Assembly: GCA_020726505.1 (NCBI GenBank)
Contig: JAHLEZ010000010.1
Span: 434,001 to 498,000 of the forward strand
Origin: Leptodontidium sp. MPI-SDFR-AT-0119
Taxonomy: Eukaryota > Ascomycota > Leotiomycetes > Helotiales > Leptodontidiaceae
Reading direction: 5' to 3'
DNA length: 64,000 nucleotides
Shown here: positions 47,263 to 56,889 of the stretch, in pieces
Layout: every line of letters begins with the position of its first letter
How positions within the stretch are numbered: position 1 is the stretch's first letter
Position numbers and translations under genes: made by a program
Notes under the pieces: model-generated
What the model saw: the letters and a program-made list of their open reading frames with translations, nothing else
The model's database searches: none
Told to the model about the DNA's origin: nothing

Positions 47263-49556
47263 GTTACTACGACCCTACTAAGTAAACACGGCTAAAGACT
47301 AATTCCTCTAATAGAGTCGTTACTAAGATTCTATCCTAACTTTAAGAGGACGACACCTTTTACCCTGTAAAATACTTTTTTAAGACTATAACGGACCCCG
47401 AGCTTAATTACTCGATCTACGATAAAGAGATACTAGCGATTTTCCGGTTATTTAAGTAATATCGCCTAGAGCTCTTAAGTGCCTAAAGAAATGTCCTTAT
47501 TTACATAAACTACTAAGCCCTAAAATACTTTATAACTACTAAGGACCTTACGGCTAAGTAGGCTTAATAGGCTAAGTTCTTTACGGATTTTTATTTCACG
47601 ATTATATATTATACCGGGACGACTAATACTTTAGCTAACACCCTGTCTCGACGAGATTAAGACTTCACGGCTACGGAGGCACACAAGCGGGCCATCCGCA
47701 GCTAACAGCTAATTCCGACTAATAAAATTAACCCGCGAGTCGCCAGCGACTTTTAGCTCTCCGCCGTCGATCTTATAGACGCTTATATTAATGTCGTAAA
47801 GACAATACCCCTAGCACTTGTAAAGGCCATAATCCCGGATCACGATATTAAGACACGTGACGAGCCAGAGCCAGAGCCGGAACCCGAGCCTAATACAAGA
47901 ATACTAATCGACCTAGAGACGCCTACCGCGGAGGAGCTAGACCTTAACTCTATAGTAGCCTATAATATCGCAAAATATAATGTCGTTAATTAAGTGCTCC
48001 TAGTTAATAAGTCGTCCCCCTCGCTAAAGCCTCTCTAATAAAAAGCCAAGGAATAGTCATTAAATTACAAGCTAACAAACGACAAGTTATTATTTTAAGG
48101 CCGCCTAAAAGTGCCCATAAAACCGCCGGAGCTTTGTACGACACTTATTCGCTATATACATTCTTAACCTTTAGTAATATATATAGGGATCGGAAAAATA
48201 AAGGTATTATTAAGTCGCAAATATTATTAAAACGGCCTCACTATAAACATATCTCGATACGTGGCAAACTATAGTTACTCCTAACAAAAGGCTCGTAAGA
48301 ATAAGACTCCTAGTTTCTTATACCCCCTACTAATCCCTACTCGGCCGTACTAACACCTTATAATAGACTTTATAAAGCTACTATTAAATAAGCACGGCTA
48401 TAACTTCGCTATAGTTATTATTAACCGCTTATTTAAGAAACTAGTCTCGATACCTTATAATAATATAATTACGGCTAAAGGCATAGTTATTCTCTTCCTC
48501 ATTTATTAGACTTAATACTTTAGTATACTAAACTCTATTGTCTTAGACTAAAGACCTTAATTCGTCTCTTCCTTTTAGAAGGAGTACTATTATATCCTTA
48601 GAACTAAGGCAAAGCTAACGACAGCGTATAACCCGAACGTCGACGGCTAAACGGAGGTAATAAACTAATATATTAAGTAGCGGCTCCGCCCCTTTTATTA
48701 TTACTACTAAGATAATTAAAGCGACCTCTTACTAATTATAGACATCGCTTAATTAACGTTACTACACGAGTCCCTAGGCCGCCTATCCCCTTTCTAGTTA
48801 CTTAACGGCGTCGAGCTAAGGACTTCCTAGGACTTAATTAACTTAGAGCCTCCGGCTACGGCAACAAAGAAACTCAATCGCGAGGAGGCTCTCTAAGTAG
48901 TATTACGAATAAAAGAGGTTACAGAAGTCGTATAGTCGTCCCTTAAGGATTAACAAAATAAAATAAAACGACTAGCGAATTATAAGCGACGCGCTGTCGA
49001 CTAAGACGTTAGCGACTTAATACTAGTTAACACTCGGAACTAAAACGTCGACCGACCCTCAAGGAAGCTATCTAATAAGTAGTACGGCCTTGTTAAAGTA
49101 ATCGCTAGGGAAAGAGAGAGTTAGAGAGTTGAGCTACTAAAGGACTAATTAATTTACCCCGTCTTCCACTCGCACTCGCTCCGCAAATACGTCGACAACC
49201 CCCTGCCGGGACAAGCTAAAGCTACGCCGGCACTTATCTAGCTACTGCCTGAGCAGGATAAGTGGGAAATTAAAGGCATCCTTGGCTCTAAGGTCATACG
49301 AAACAAGTTATTCTATTGTATTAAGTGGCTAAGCGTAAACGAAAACCTAAAGTAATACTTATACTTAGATACTATGACGGCTCCGTATATAATTAAAAGG
49401 TTCCACCTAGAGCATCTGAATACTAAAGGCCCGCTAAGAGCTCTCCTAAAGTGGCTAGAGGCTTATAACGCTAGTATCGACGACTACAACGACCTAAAGG
49501 ACGATACAGTTATGGCTGTAACTGCGCGGACGCAGTTTTTTAGGAGGGGGGGGTAA
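47263..49556 (+). pseudogene. B5 pol: RNase H, integrase, chromodomain
   Basis: Resumes RNase H after the second GTTAC, then integrase (about 48350-48850) and the C terminus. The chromodomain is almost intact: EIKGILGSKVIRNKLFYCIK then WLSVNENLK*YLYLD at 49265-49370, followed without stop from 49374 by APYIIKRFHLEHLNTKGPLR and WLEAYNASIDDYNDLKDD, ending TAA at 49554-49556 after a Gly/Arg tail encoded by the purine tract. A single RIP-type stop splits the chromodomain. Confidence 0.85.
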
Positions 49557-49858
49557 TATTACGGCCTACGATACGCCTCGTATTTTAACCGACACAGGCT
49601 CGTAGTATCGCTGGCTATACGACGGCGCTAAGCCTAATAGGGAAGACTAGGAGGCGAGCCTGCGACATGTTGACGTAAATGGTACTCGACTACACTAGGC
49701 CCTATTAGGAGGGTCCTTCATATATTTATACTCGAGCTCCCCCTTACGGAGAGCTCTCCTTTTCTCCTTGTCTTTTCTTCTCGATTCTGAGCGTAGTTAG
49801 AGGCCCAAATACAAAGCTAGAGTCAACTCGCCGTATCAACCTCTTGCCAGCCGTAATA
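49557..49858 (+). repeat. B5 3' LTR (302 bp)
   Basis: Starts TATTACGGCCTACG, ends CCAGCCGTAATA. Preceded by the tract TAGGAGGGGGGGG, the plus-strand primer site. Confidence 0.92.
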
Positions 49859-50057
49859 AGCTCTTTATAAGGGAGGGCTCAAGTATAAATATATAAAGGA
49901 CCCTCTTAATAGGGCCTAACGTAGTTAAGTACTATTCGCATTAATATGTCGCAGGCTCGCTACTTAGTCTTCTCTATTAGGCTTAGCGCCGTCGCATAGC
50001 CAGCGATACTACGAGCCCGTGTCGGTTAGAATACGAAGCGCATCGTAGGTCGTAACA
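49859..50057 (-). repeat. Inverted partial B-family LTR (199 bp)
   Basis: Reverse complement of the first ~199 bp of the B LTR, with an intact terminus CGTAGGTCGTAACA at 50044-50057. It begins with no spacer after the B5 3' LTR, making a tail-to-tail LTR pair. It carries the very end that the B3 LTR at 38316 lacks, but overlaps it too much to be simply the missing piece. Confidence 0.88.
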
Positions 50058-50504
50058 CTACCTTAGTCTTAATATTCGACTCAATACACGACTTTAAAGA
50101 AATGCCCGGTATAAAGGTATTAAATTTATTATATATCGCAATTCACCCTTTTATTTAATAACCAATATATTCATAACTACGCTAGTTATTGTAAATTTAA
50201 AGGGTGCAATTTAAAGAGCTTAATTTAACACATAAACTCCCTTTTCAAATATAAGTTAAATACTCGTCTTAATATATGATTTTAAAAATATCGCCGGATT
50301 TCATTGGGTTTTAGTATTCTTAAGGCTAAGAAAGCCAAGTGTCACGTGTTTTTATATTCAAAAAAATTAATTAGAAGCCAGCAAAATCCTTGGCATTCGA
50401 TTTTTCTGATTTTCACCCGTTTTGTCTATATAAAAAAAGTCATGTAACACACATGTGATAACTTACTTAATTCTATAATTACGTTGCACTAGGCAATTAA
50501 TTTA
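50058..50504. other. Boundary between RIP block and gene island, no gene
   Basis: AT-rich, but CpA/TpG reappear, so base-composition bias weakens within a few hundred bases. No reading frame of note; TATATAAAAAAAG near 50427 has no gene to serve. Confidence 0.5.
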
Positions 50505-50601
50505 ATCAGTTCAGCCAGTTGGTTGCTTCCTTTTATACCAGTCAATCAGTTGAGAAAATTTCTCAACTTATACTGACTTAATTGACTTATTAGCCACCCT
50601 G
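50505..50601 (+). repeat. Diverged end of an hAT-like MITE
   Basis: Resembles the right ~105 bp of the hAT-like element at 54125-54231: shared AGTCAGTTGAGAAA, a CTCA-containing segment, TGACTTATTGGC-like sequence, and a terminal GCCACCCTG compared with GGCCACTCTG. The left end is not found. Confidence 0.55.
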
Positions 50602-51280
50602 CCATCCGGTTTTCGCTGCAAACGGAATAATCCTGTACTTAGCCTAGCGCACGGTAAGCCTGCGGAAGTGCTGGGGAAAGTTCATGCTACTGGTACTTTG
50701 TCCAGATCCAGCTTAATTGGCCTACAGTCCTTGGCCTAGGGCTGTAGGTGGCTGCATTTGTGAGGCGATACATCCAGGTTAATCGCTGCTCACTTGAGGC
50801 TGGAATTTAATACTCATGTTCAGTAGAAACTCGAATACGGGCAAGATATCGAGTAACTAGCTATCTTCGGAAATTGCGCACTGAAGTTTGGATCCGACCC
50901 GAGACGAGGCGTAGACCCTTCCTTCATCTTACCAATCTTGCGACCAATCCCCGAGTTCCCAAACTTTAAACGGCACCGACCCAAGACCATAGTAACGAAA
51001 CGAGATAAAAAGTGCCATGTGAGCATTCGCAAATTGTTTCATGAAATCTTGGGATGAAGAATACATTTCAGCAATGAATACTATCCGGTTCCTCGTCGTC
51101 TGTATCCTTTTCTTTGCGCATTAGGCCCCACTACTTTGGGAAAGTACAAGAACCGAACTTAAATTAATGTCTTTTATCCTTCAAATCAATTTCAAAATAA
51201 AGAAACGGTCGCCATGGAAGGCCCAAGTGTTGCCCCACTGCCCCAAATCCGTTGTTGTGTTCGTTAAAAAGGACTCCTCA
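50602..51280. other. Downstream intergenic region, no gene seen
   Basis: Normal composition. A 70-codon frame at 50820-51032 (minus) has no recognisable motif and I do not call it. A perfect 7-bp inverted repeat CCTACAG/CTGTAGG lies at 50721-50748. It presumably includes the receptor gene's 3' UTR and terminator. Confidence 0.45.
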
Positions 51281-52981
51281 TCATACTGGGGCGACTCTGG
51301 GTGTCGTCGTCGTCACACTGCCCTGCTTATCCCTTTGTCCCATCCTTGCTTCATCATCGTCGCTAAGCAATTCAATGCCATTCTCATTTCGCAACCTGCT
51401 CGATGCCTTTAAACTCACCCTTCGGCTCCAGCTCCGGCGCTTCGGGTCGCTGCCCCCGCTTTCGCTCACCTTGGTAGTCGGAAATATTACTGAGACATAT
51501 TTGACGAGCAATGGCCGAATACACATGAGACTGGCACAGATGACCGCCATAAATGTTTCGAGGATGCTCCAAATGACAATATCAACATTGTCCCCTGCCC
51601 AGAAGTAAGCATTCTCGAATAGCAAGGAGCACGAATCTAAATGGGAACCCGCTTACATGTCAAGTCAAGAGAATTGCTATAAGTGATAATGTACTTGAGC
51701 CGAATCATACTAGTGATACAAGCGCTGTGATTGGAATGTTAGTATACGTCAAGGAGAAAAAGGAACTGCAATAAAAAGCTTACAATGACCCAAGAGCAAA
51801 CATAAAAAACAGCGCAACCTTCTTTCTCGAATCCAAATTCAGACTTTTCAACTCGGGAATAGGGAGTAGCATAATGACAAAATCCTCAAAAATACTGAAT
51901 CCAGCGCCCGCGTAGATCAGTGCTTGAAGATCGATACACTTTGCATGGATATTAGTATCCCAGACCGCTTTAACAGGTACACATTGCAAAGCATCTGCCA
52001 TTAGGAATGCGAAAGTGTGAAAGACCACCCATCCCATGACGATCTTCGTGCGTAGGCGGAATTGGGGATTGACGAAAATACGGAGATAAAGGAATAAGAT
52101 TGAGAATTTTGCCAGATTCTGCACCGCAACGTAGAGGATTTGGGAAACGTAATAGAGCTATTTCCAGTAAGCATGAGTCAAGAACAAGTCCTCTTTAAAC
52201 CATACCTTGCGGAGCAGAGTGACATTCTGGGGCGGAACGTCCCAGAAGTGCGTTCCGAAGCCTTGTGTCGCATCTGAAAGTGTTAGACTCTGTATAGTAG
52301 CCCCTGGTGGATGTGGAATATCGGATGTACTCAGAATTGGAATTACAATCATTGGAACCATGAGGATCTGTTCAGCCTTATTAATATCTGTGAAAGTAGG
52401 ATTCACTTCCCTATGGTGTACTTGCCGCTGCGACTCCTACACTCCAATCGTCCCACCAAATTCTGTGAGCCACTATTGTCCTAGAGAGAAATCTCAGGAG
52501 TATAACAGGGAAAGTAAACGCTGAGATAATTATACAATCACGTATAATCTCCGCACTTCGCGATGGTTGCGAGACTCCTTTGCAGATCTCATTCTGGGAG
52601 ATGGTTGTGGAGACTTGATGCTTTAGTTTTAATGTCCGCTGAAATCCCTACATTATACGAAATAGGTGTCGAGTACACACCGACTTGATCTGTGAAGTTA
52701 CAAGATCTTAAAACGCAGACTGCGAGTTCGTTCTGTAGCGTGGTGTTCGTGCAGAGACAATTTGGAAGATCAGTTAATGGACATTGTGCAGGCCCGAGAG
52801 ATTTCAGACTGCACACTTGCTAGAGATCTCGTCAATCTATGTGCGCCCGCAGAGAGGAAGGCTTTACAGTGCACTTAGGAATCTTGCTGAGCACATGTGA
52901 AAGGTCGACCTGAGCGAGAGCTAAGTCGAGCAGAGTTGCAAGAAATATGAAGATGTGTTGTCCGCGCATCGTGAGATTCAT
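51281..52981 (-). CDS. CFEM-domain seven-transmembrane receptor, PTH11 type
   Basis: Likely plasma-membrane GPCR-like sensor of the fungal PTH11 family. Model: ATG 52981; exons 52981-52868, 52819-52681, 52613-52441, 52367-52331, 52273-52206, 52157-51784, 51724-51657, 51594-51281; stop TGA. All seven introns (48-73 bp) are GT-AG with phases that agree; intron 6 has the branch site TACTAAC and intron 4 TCTAAC. The protein is 428 residues, normal for the family. Signal peptide 1-23; CFEM domain about 28-82 with spaced Cys (PNCLCTN, CVLRSC); seven helices from about residue 105, including DDWS before TM2, FSILFLYLRIF in TM3 and WDNVDIVIWSILE in TM7; Ser/Arg-rich cytoplasmic tail. Uninterrupted and un-RIPped between two RIP blocks. 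The ligand is not predictable. An internal ATG at codon 5 is an alternative start. Confidence 0.92.
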
Positions 52982-53235
52982 GTCAGGAAGCTATGCAATA
53001 GATACGAAGCATAGTATTTGCAAGCAGAAGGCGGATTCTATGTGATATACCTTTCCCCAGTACTTACCCGGCTCAATGGTGAAATCAGTTTCCCTGGAGG
53101 CCCCTGGAGATTTGAAAAGCCTCAGCTGGGGTAGTAGCCAATATGAAAGGTACGTAAGGGGGTGGAAAGTGGGTCTCGCCCACCCCCCTTGTTTCTGCCG
53201 GATTTCTACGCTGTATTTGGTAATCTATTTACATT
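52982..53235 (-). promoter_or_regulatory. Upstream region of the receptor gene
   Basis: Only about 255 bp separate the receptor ATG from the Tc1 fragment, so promoter and 5' UTR must be short or lie in transposon sequence. It contains an inverted repeat AAGGGGGTGG...CCACCCCCCTT (about 53155-53190) that could be a Tc1-element end. No TATA box identified. Confidence 0.4.
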
Positions 53236-53558
53236 CTACCACCCAGAAGGTCCTCCCTTGCGAAGTCTTACTTTCTCTAGCCTTTGAGGCATAGTATCGA
53301 TAAATCTATTAATTATTTCAATAGGGATTTCATTCTCCCAGATGTCTAGAATCGCAGCTTTCAAATCTTCTAACTTCCACCCGCCGTGAGGTTTCCGGTT
53401 TCGTAGCCTTTGCTTTAAGACTCTCCAAATGTTTTCAATCGGATTCAAATCAGGGGAAGAAGGAGGCCAATCAATTGAGTATATATGGCACTCGAGTCGA
53501 ACAGCATTACAAAATCCATAATTCGCAGCTGTATCCTTTTTCCCGTGAACGTTACTAT

Positions 53559-54231
53559 CAGAGTGGCCAAAAAGTCAGCCAGCTTTTAAGTCATTCAGTC
53601 AGTTGAGTAAAAATCGTCAGCCAATCAGCTCGAATATATCTGTAAGCCAATCAGCCGTAAGAGGGCCAGCTTATAAGCTGGCTAATAAGCTAAACATAAT
53701 TTTTATAAGTGATTTTGGAGTGAGGTGGTAAGGAGTTAGTATGATGGTTTAATGCCTCGCTTGAGGTAATAAATGCCCTAGAGCGGAAAAACTACCCACG
53801 ATGGGCTAAAATTAGGCGGTGAAGGCCGGCAGGATATTTCAGGAACGTCCCGGACTCATCACTCACACATACTAACTCTCTAATTCCATCAATATCATCA
53901 CCAAAATCATGTCTCGCTCAACTACGTCTTTTGATATCGAAGATATATCGTCTGAGGCTTTTGGAGCACCATCTGCGAGCACGGTAATTGCTCTATGGCA
54001 AGGCGAATGCTTGAAGAATTGGCAGAGAAGAGGTCTAGTAGAGTTAATGGTTGCTTTTAATGCGGTACACCTTGGGAGAGATTTTTAATATACGTCTATT
54101 TTTGGAATCAGCTTTTAAGCAGCTGATCAGCTCTTCAGTTCAGTCTATTCAGCTGTGAGGCTACATACAAGTCAGTCAGTTGAGAAAGTAGCTCAGCTGA
54201 TGGCTGACTGATTGGCTTAATGGCCACTCTG
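53559..54231. mobile_element. hAT-like non-autonomous element, 673 bp
   Basis: Terminal inverted repeats CAGAGTGGCC / GGCCACTCTG flanked by a perfect 8-bp duplication GTTACTAT (53551-53558, 54232-54239). Removing it and one duplication restores the Tc1 frame. Sub-terminal regions are packed with CAGTCAG/CAGCTGA-type repeats in both orientations. 8-bp TSD and CAGAG-type ends are hAT hallmarks. Confidence 0.92.
53909..54088 (+). CDS. Small ORF inside the hAT-like element (59 aa)
   Basis: ATG at 53909 after a CATCACCAAAATC context, ending TAA at 54086-54088. Ser/Thr/acidic start MSRSTTSFDIEDISSEAF, then LWQGECLKNWQRRGLVELMV. It may be the remnant of a transposase N terminus left by internal deletion of an autonomous hAT; I do not recognise a domain. 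Expression is unproven. Confidence 0.35.
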   Translation: MSRSTTSFDIEDISSEAFGAPSASTVIALWQGECLKNWQRRGLVELMVAFNAVHLGRDF

Positions 54232-54395
54232 GTTACTATTATCCTCCACGCAAAAGAAATCCCCTGGCTGTTCGAATATCTCCTTCAAAGGCCCTCGAAG
54301 GATCTGATTCGCATACTTCTGTTGTGTAAATCCTTTACCCTCGCCCTCGTAAGATACAAAGTATATCTTCGATTTGTAGTTGTATCTAACAAGGT

Positions 54396-54635
54396 CTTCT
54401 CCGCCGGCGGCCCTTCAGGGCCTGCGGGACCTTGCTTCGCGCAGTCGGTTACGGGCAAATATTAATCCGTTACGACCTGTCCGTTACGGGATATAATTGA
54501 TCCGTAACGACCTGTCACAATAGTAAACAAACAAATAATTAAGTAAATAGTAGCAAATAATAGTAATAGAATTAACCCGTAAACTATAGTTAGGCAATCA
54601 AAGACGTAAGTGTAATAAGTAGTTCCCCCCCCGTA
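54396..54635. other. GC-rich palindromes and tandem repeats, possible Helitron 3' end
   Basis: Begins with CCGCCGGCGG (self-complementary) and GGCCCTTCAGGGCC (stem-loop) near 54401-54422. Then come two ~35-bp tandem units (54446-54481, 54482-54516), each CGTTACGGG ... CCGTTACGACCTGTC or CCGTAACGACCTGTC. Then AT-rich sequence to the CCGTA at 54631 that reappears at 57057. So this stretch was continuous with 57062 onward before element G inserted, and may be the 3' end of the Helitron; no clear CTRR terminus was seen. Confidence 0.45.
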
Positions 54636-54802
54636 TGTGACGATTCTGGCGCTTCAGGTGCTGACGTCACGTGTTTAGGGGCTAGTGTTTTAGCTCTGAG
54701 GATATAGGGGTCAGCTCTTACAGCTGACCTTCTTCTGTATCTATTGTTCTAAGTACGAAGTGTATTGTCTTGAATCTGTCTGTCTTGAGTGCCTCCGTAA
54801 CA
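54636..54802 (+). repeat. Element G 5' LTR (167 bp)
   Basis: Full LTR, almost un-RIPped. Carries TGACGTCACGTG and the hairpin-forming GGGTCAGCTCTTACAGCTGACC. Confidence 0.92.
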
Positions 54803-54804
54803 TT

Positions 54805-54916
54805 ATAATAGATACAGAAGAAGGTCAGCTGTAAGAGCTGACCCCTATATCCTCAGAGCTGAAACACTAGCCCCTAAACACGTGACGTCAGTACCTGAAG
54901 CGCCAGAATCGTCACA
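54805..54916 (-). repeat. Inverted partial LTR of element G (112 bp)
   Basis: Reverse complement of the first ~112 bp of the 167-bp LTR, ending in the intact terminus CGATTCTGG.../GTCACA at 54916. Starts 2 bp after the 5' LTR. Confidence 0.9.
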
Positions 54917-55881
54917 TCACCCCCCCCCTCCTAAAAAGCTCGTCTCGAGTGCTCAAGTATGAAAAATGTTCCTTTACTAAGCATTTAAATAGTTTAGATT
55001 GTCTGAGTCTAACTCGTCCTCTTTATAGTCGTCGTTATTAATAGTAGTAATCGTTACTTTACTAGTACTATTAATATATAGTCTTAACTTGTAGTCTTTA
55101 ACTTAATAGCCTAAAAGTCCACATCGTACACACAAACTATTAACCCTAAATTATTGCCTAAGCTCTAAGGAGACTAAGCGAGCGCGTGAGGTAATAGTAT
55201 TAATTACTTTAATAGTTATAGCGTTAACGTCTATTAACTCGCCGTGTTAATAGTTATTAGTGTTATAGTATAAAGAAGAAGAAGGGTTATAAAGAGTTAG
55301 GCCGGAAGCGGTATTTAAAGAGCGGCTAGTAAGTTACTAAACGATTTAGACGAAGTTAGAATATTTACGAGGCAAGTTTAATTATTAAGCTAGTCGGTTG
55401 CGAAGTGTCGTATTAAGACTATTCCGAAAGGCGGAGATCTTATTAACGTTTAGTTAGTCCTGACCTCGAGCCTCGTATAGGACTTATTTAAACTTAGCCA
55501 CATAAGTATAAAGAGAGTTAGTGCCTTACTTAAGAGTATATAGCTTGTCCTTTGCCTTTTATACTTTATTTAGGTTGTCGTAGACACAAGTAAATTAGTC
55601 TAAGATTATATTATAGTCGTACGAGACTTTAGTAGCTTGAGACAGCTAAGGAAAGACTATAGCCTAAACGTGGGACTCGAGGTTAAGGTAGACGTAATAA
55701 AATTAAGTAGTAGCGTCGCTAATTACTATGCCGTCTACTTGTAGCTTTGCCTTAATCGAGGGGAGCCACGTATTGTACTTGTAGGCTTGTCCGTTAAATT
55801 TTTTAGGGTCGAGTAGAGAGGGTTTTAGTTTTAAAGGGGTACGAGTCATAATAACCGTTTAGAGGAAGGTAATTTCGTTAG
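54917..55881 (-). pseudogene. Element G gag (inverted left arm), RIP-inactivated
   Basis: Mirror copy of the right-arm gag, from the purine tract (CACCCCCCCCCTCC at 54919) through the acidic tail and knuckle to about the RDEITF position. It has its own independent set of transitions. Together with the right arm it would fold a transcript into a ~1-kb hairpin. Confidence 0.8.
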
Positions 55882-56840
55882 GCTACTCTTGCAGACTTGC
55901 AAGCAGAGCTGCAGCGCTAGCGCGACGAGATTACCTTTCTTTAAATAGTTATTACGACTCGTACTCCCTTAAAACTAAAACCCTCTTTACTTAATCTCGA
56001 AAAATTTAACGGATAAGCCTATAAGTACGATACGTGGCTCCCCTTGATTAAGGCAAAGCTACAAGTAGACGGTATAATAATTAGCGACGCTATTACTTAA
56101 TTCTATTACGTTTACCTTAACTTTAAGTCTCACGTTTAGACTATAGTTCTTCCTTAGTTGTCTTAAGCTATTAAAGTCTCGCACGACTATAATACAATCT
56201 TAGACTAACTTACTTGTGTTTACGACAACTTAAATAAGGTATAAGAAGTAAAAGACAAATTATATATTCTTAAGTAGGGCACTAACTTTCTTTATACTTA
56301 TGTGGCTAAGTTTAAACGAGTCTTATATAAGGCTTAAGGTCAAGACTAACTAGACGTTAATAAGATCTCCGCCTTTTAGAATAGTCTTAATACGACACTT
56401 TATAACCGATTAACTTAATAGTTAAACCTGCCTTGTAAATATTCTAACTTTATTTAAATCGTTTAGTAACTTATTAGCCGCTTTTTAAATACTACTTCCG
56501 GCTTAACTCTTTATAACCCTTCTTCCTCTTTATATTATAATACTAATAACTATTAACACGGCGAGTTAATAGACGTTAACGCTATAATTATTAGAGTAAT
56601 TAATACTACCGCCCTACGCGTTTACTTAGTCTCCCTAGAGCTTAGGCAATAATTTAAGGCTAATAGTTTATGTGTACGATACGGACTTTTAGGCTATTAA
56701 GTCAAAGACTATAAGTTAAGACTATACATTAATAGTACTAGTAAAGTAACGATTACTACTATTAATAACGACGACTATAAGGAGGACGAGTTAAACTCGG
56801 ACGATTTAGACTATTTAGATACTTAGTAAAGGAACATTTT
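55870..56840 (+). pseudogene. Element G gag (right arm), RIP-inactivated
   Basis: Frame starts across the un-RIPped spacer with a coiled-coil-like stretch TLADLQAELQR*RDEITFL, then LLNLEKFNG*AYKYDTWLPL, a KLYILK*GTNFLYTYVAKFK segment typical of fungal Gag, and LNTTLYNRLT. A zinc knuckle follows near 56670: C-V-R-Y-G-L-L-G-Y-*-V-K-D-Y, i.e. CX2CX4HX4C with three ligands turned into Tyr. A C-terminal acidic tail (NDDYKEDELNSDDLDYLD) ends before the purine tract. No protease or RT follows. Confidence 0.78.
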
Positions 56841-56889
56841 TTATACTTGAGCGCTCGAGACGAGCTTTTTAGGAGGGGGGGGGGGGTAA

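Larger units (their letters stand above)
38317..49858 (+). mobile_element. Chromovirus B5, 5' truncated, split by Copia C
   Basis: Plus-strand B copy beginning abruptly in the pol linker (equivalent to B4 30952) next to the truncated B3 LTR. Own sequence is 38317-39664 and 47263-49858. It is the least RIPped chromovirus: GC-richer, with long readable stretches. It ends in a full 3' LTR (49557-49858) joined to an inverted partial LTR. Confidence 0.88.
53236..54410 (-). pseudogene. Tc1/mariner transposase, C-terminal part, split by hAT insertion
   Basis: Minus strand; coding 54410-54240 then 53558-53236 once the hAT element and one TSD copy are removed. The frame is open: DLVRYNYKSKIYFVSYEGEG, KGFTQQKYANQIL, FFCVEDNSNVHGKKD, IDWPPSSPDLNPIENIW, then an RLRNRKPHGGWKLEDLK tail ending GGPSGW and TAG. 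VED and NPIE supply the second and third catalytic acids of a DDE transposase; I count 41 residues between them against 34 in classic Tc1. The N-terminal half with the HTH and first Asp is missing, cut where GC-rich sequence starts near 54410. No RIP signature, so it was probably low-copy. Confidence 0.85.

Noticed and set aside
49859..50057. Missing end of the B3 5' LTR displaced by B5 insertion
   Set aside because: It overlaps about 180 bp already present at 38133-38316, so a simple split of one LTR does not fit; kept as a separate inverted fragment.
50820..51032. 70-codon minus frame downstream of the receptor
   Set aside because: No domain, no spliced continuation, no signal; probably part of the 3' flank.
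51167..51608. Plus-strand frames of 81 and 118 codons opposite receptor exon 8
   Set aside because: Shadows of the coding exon, which is supported by helices and splice phases.
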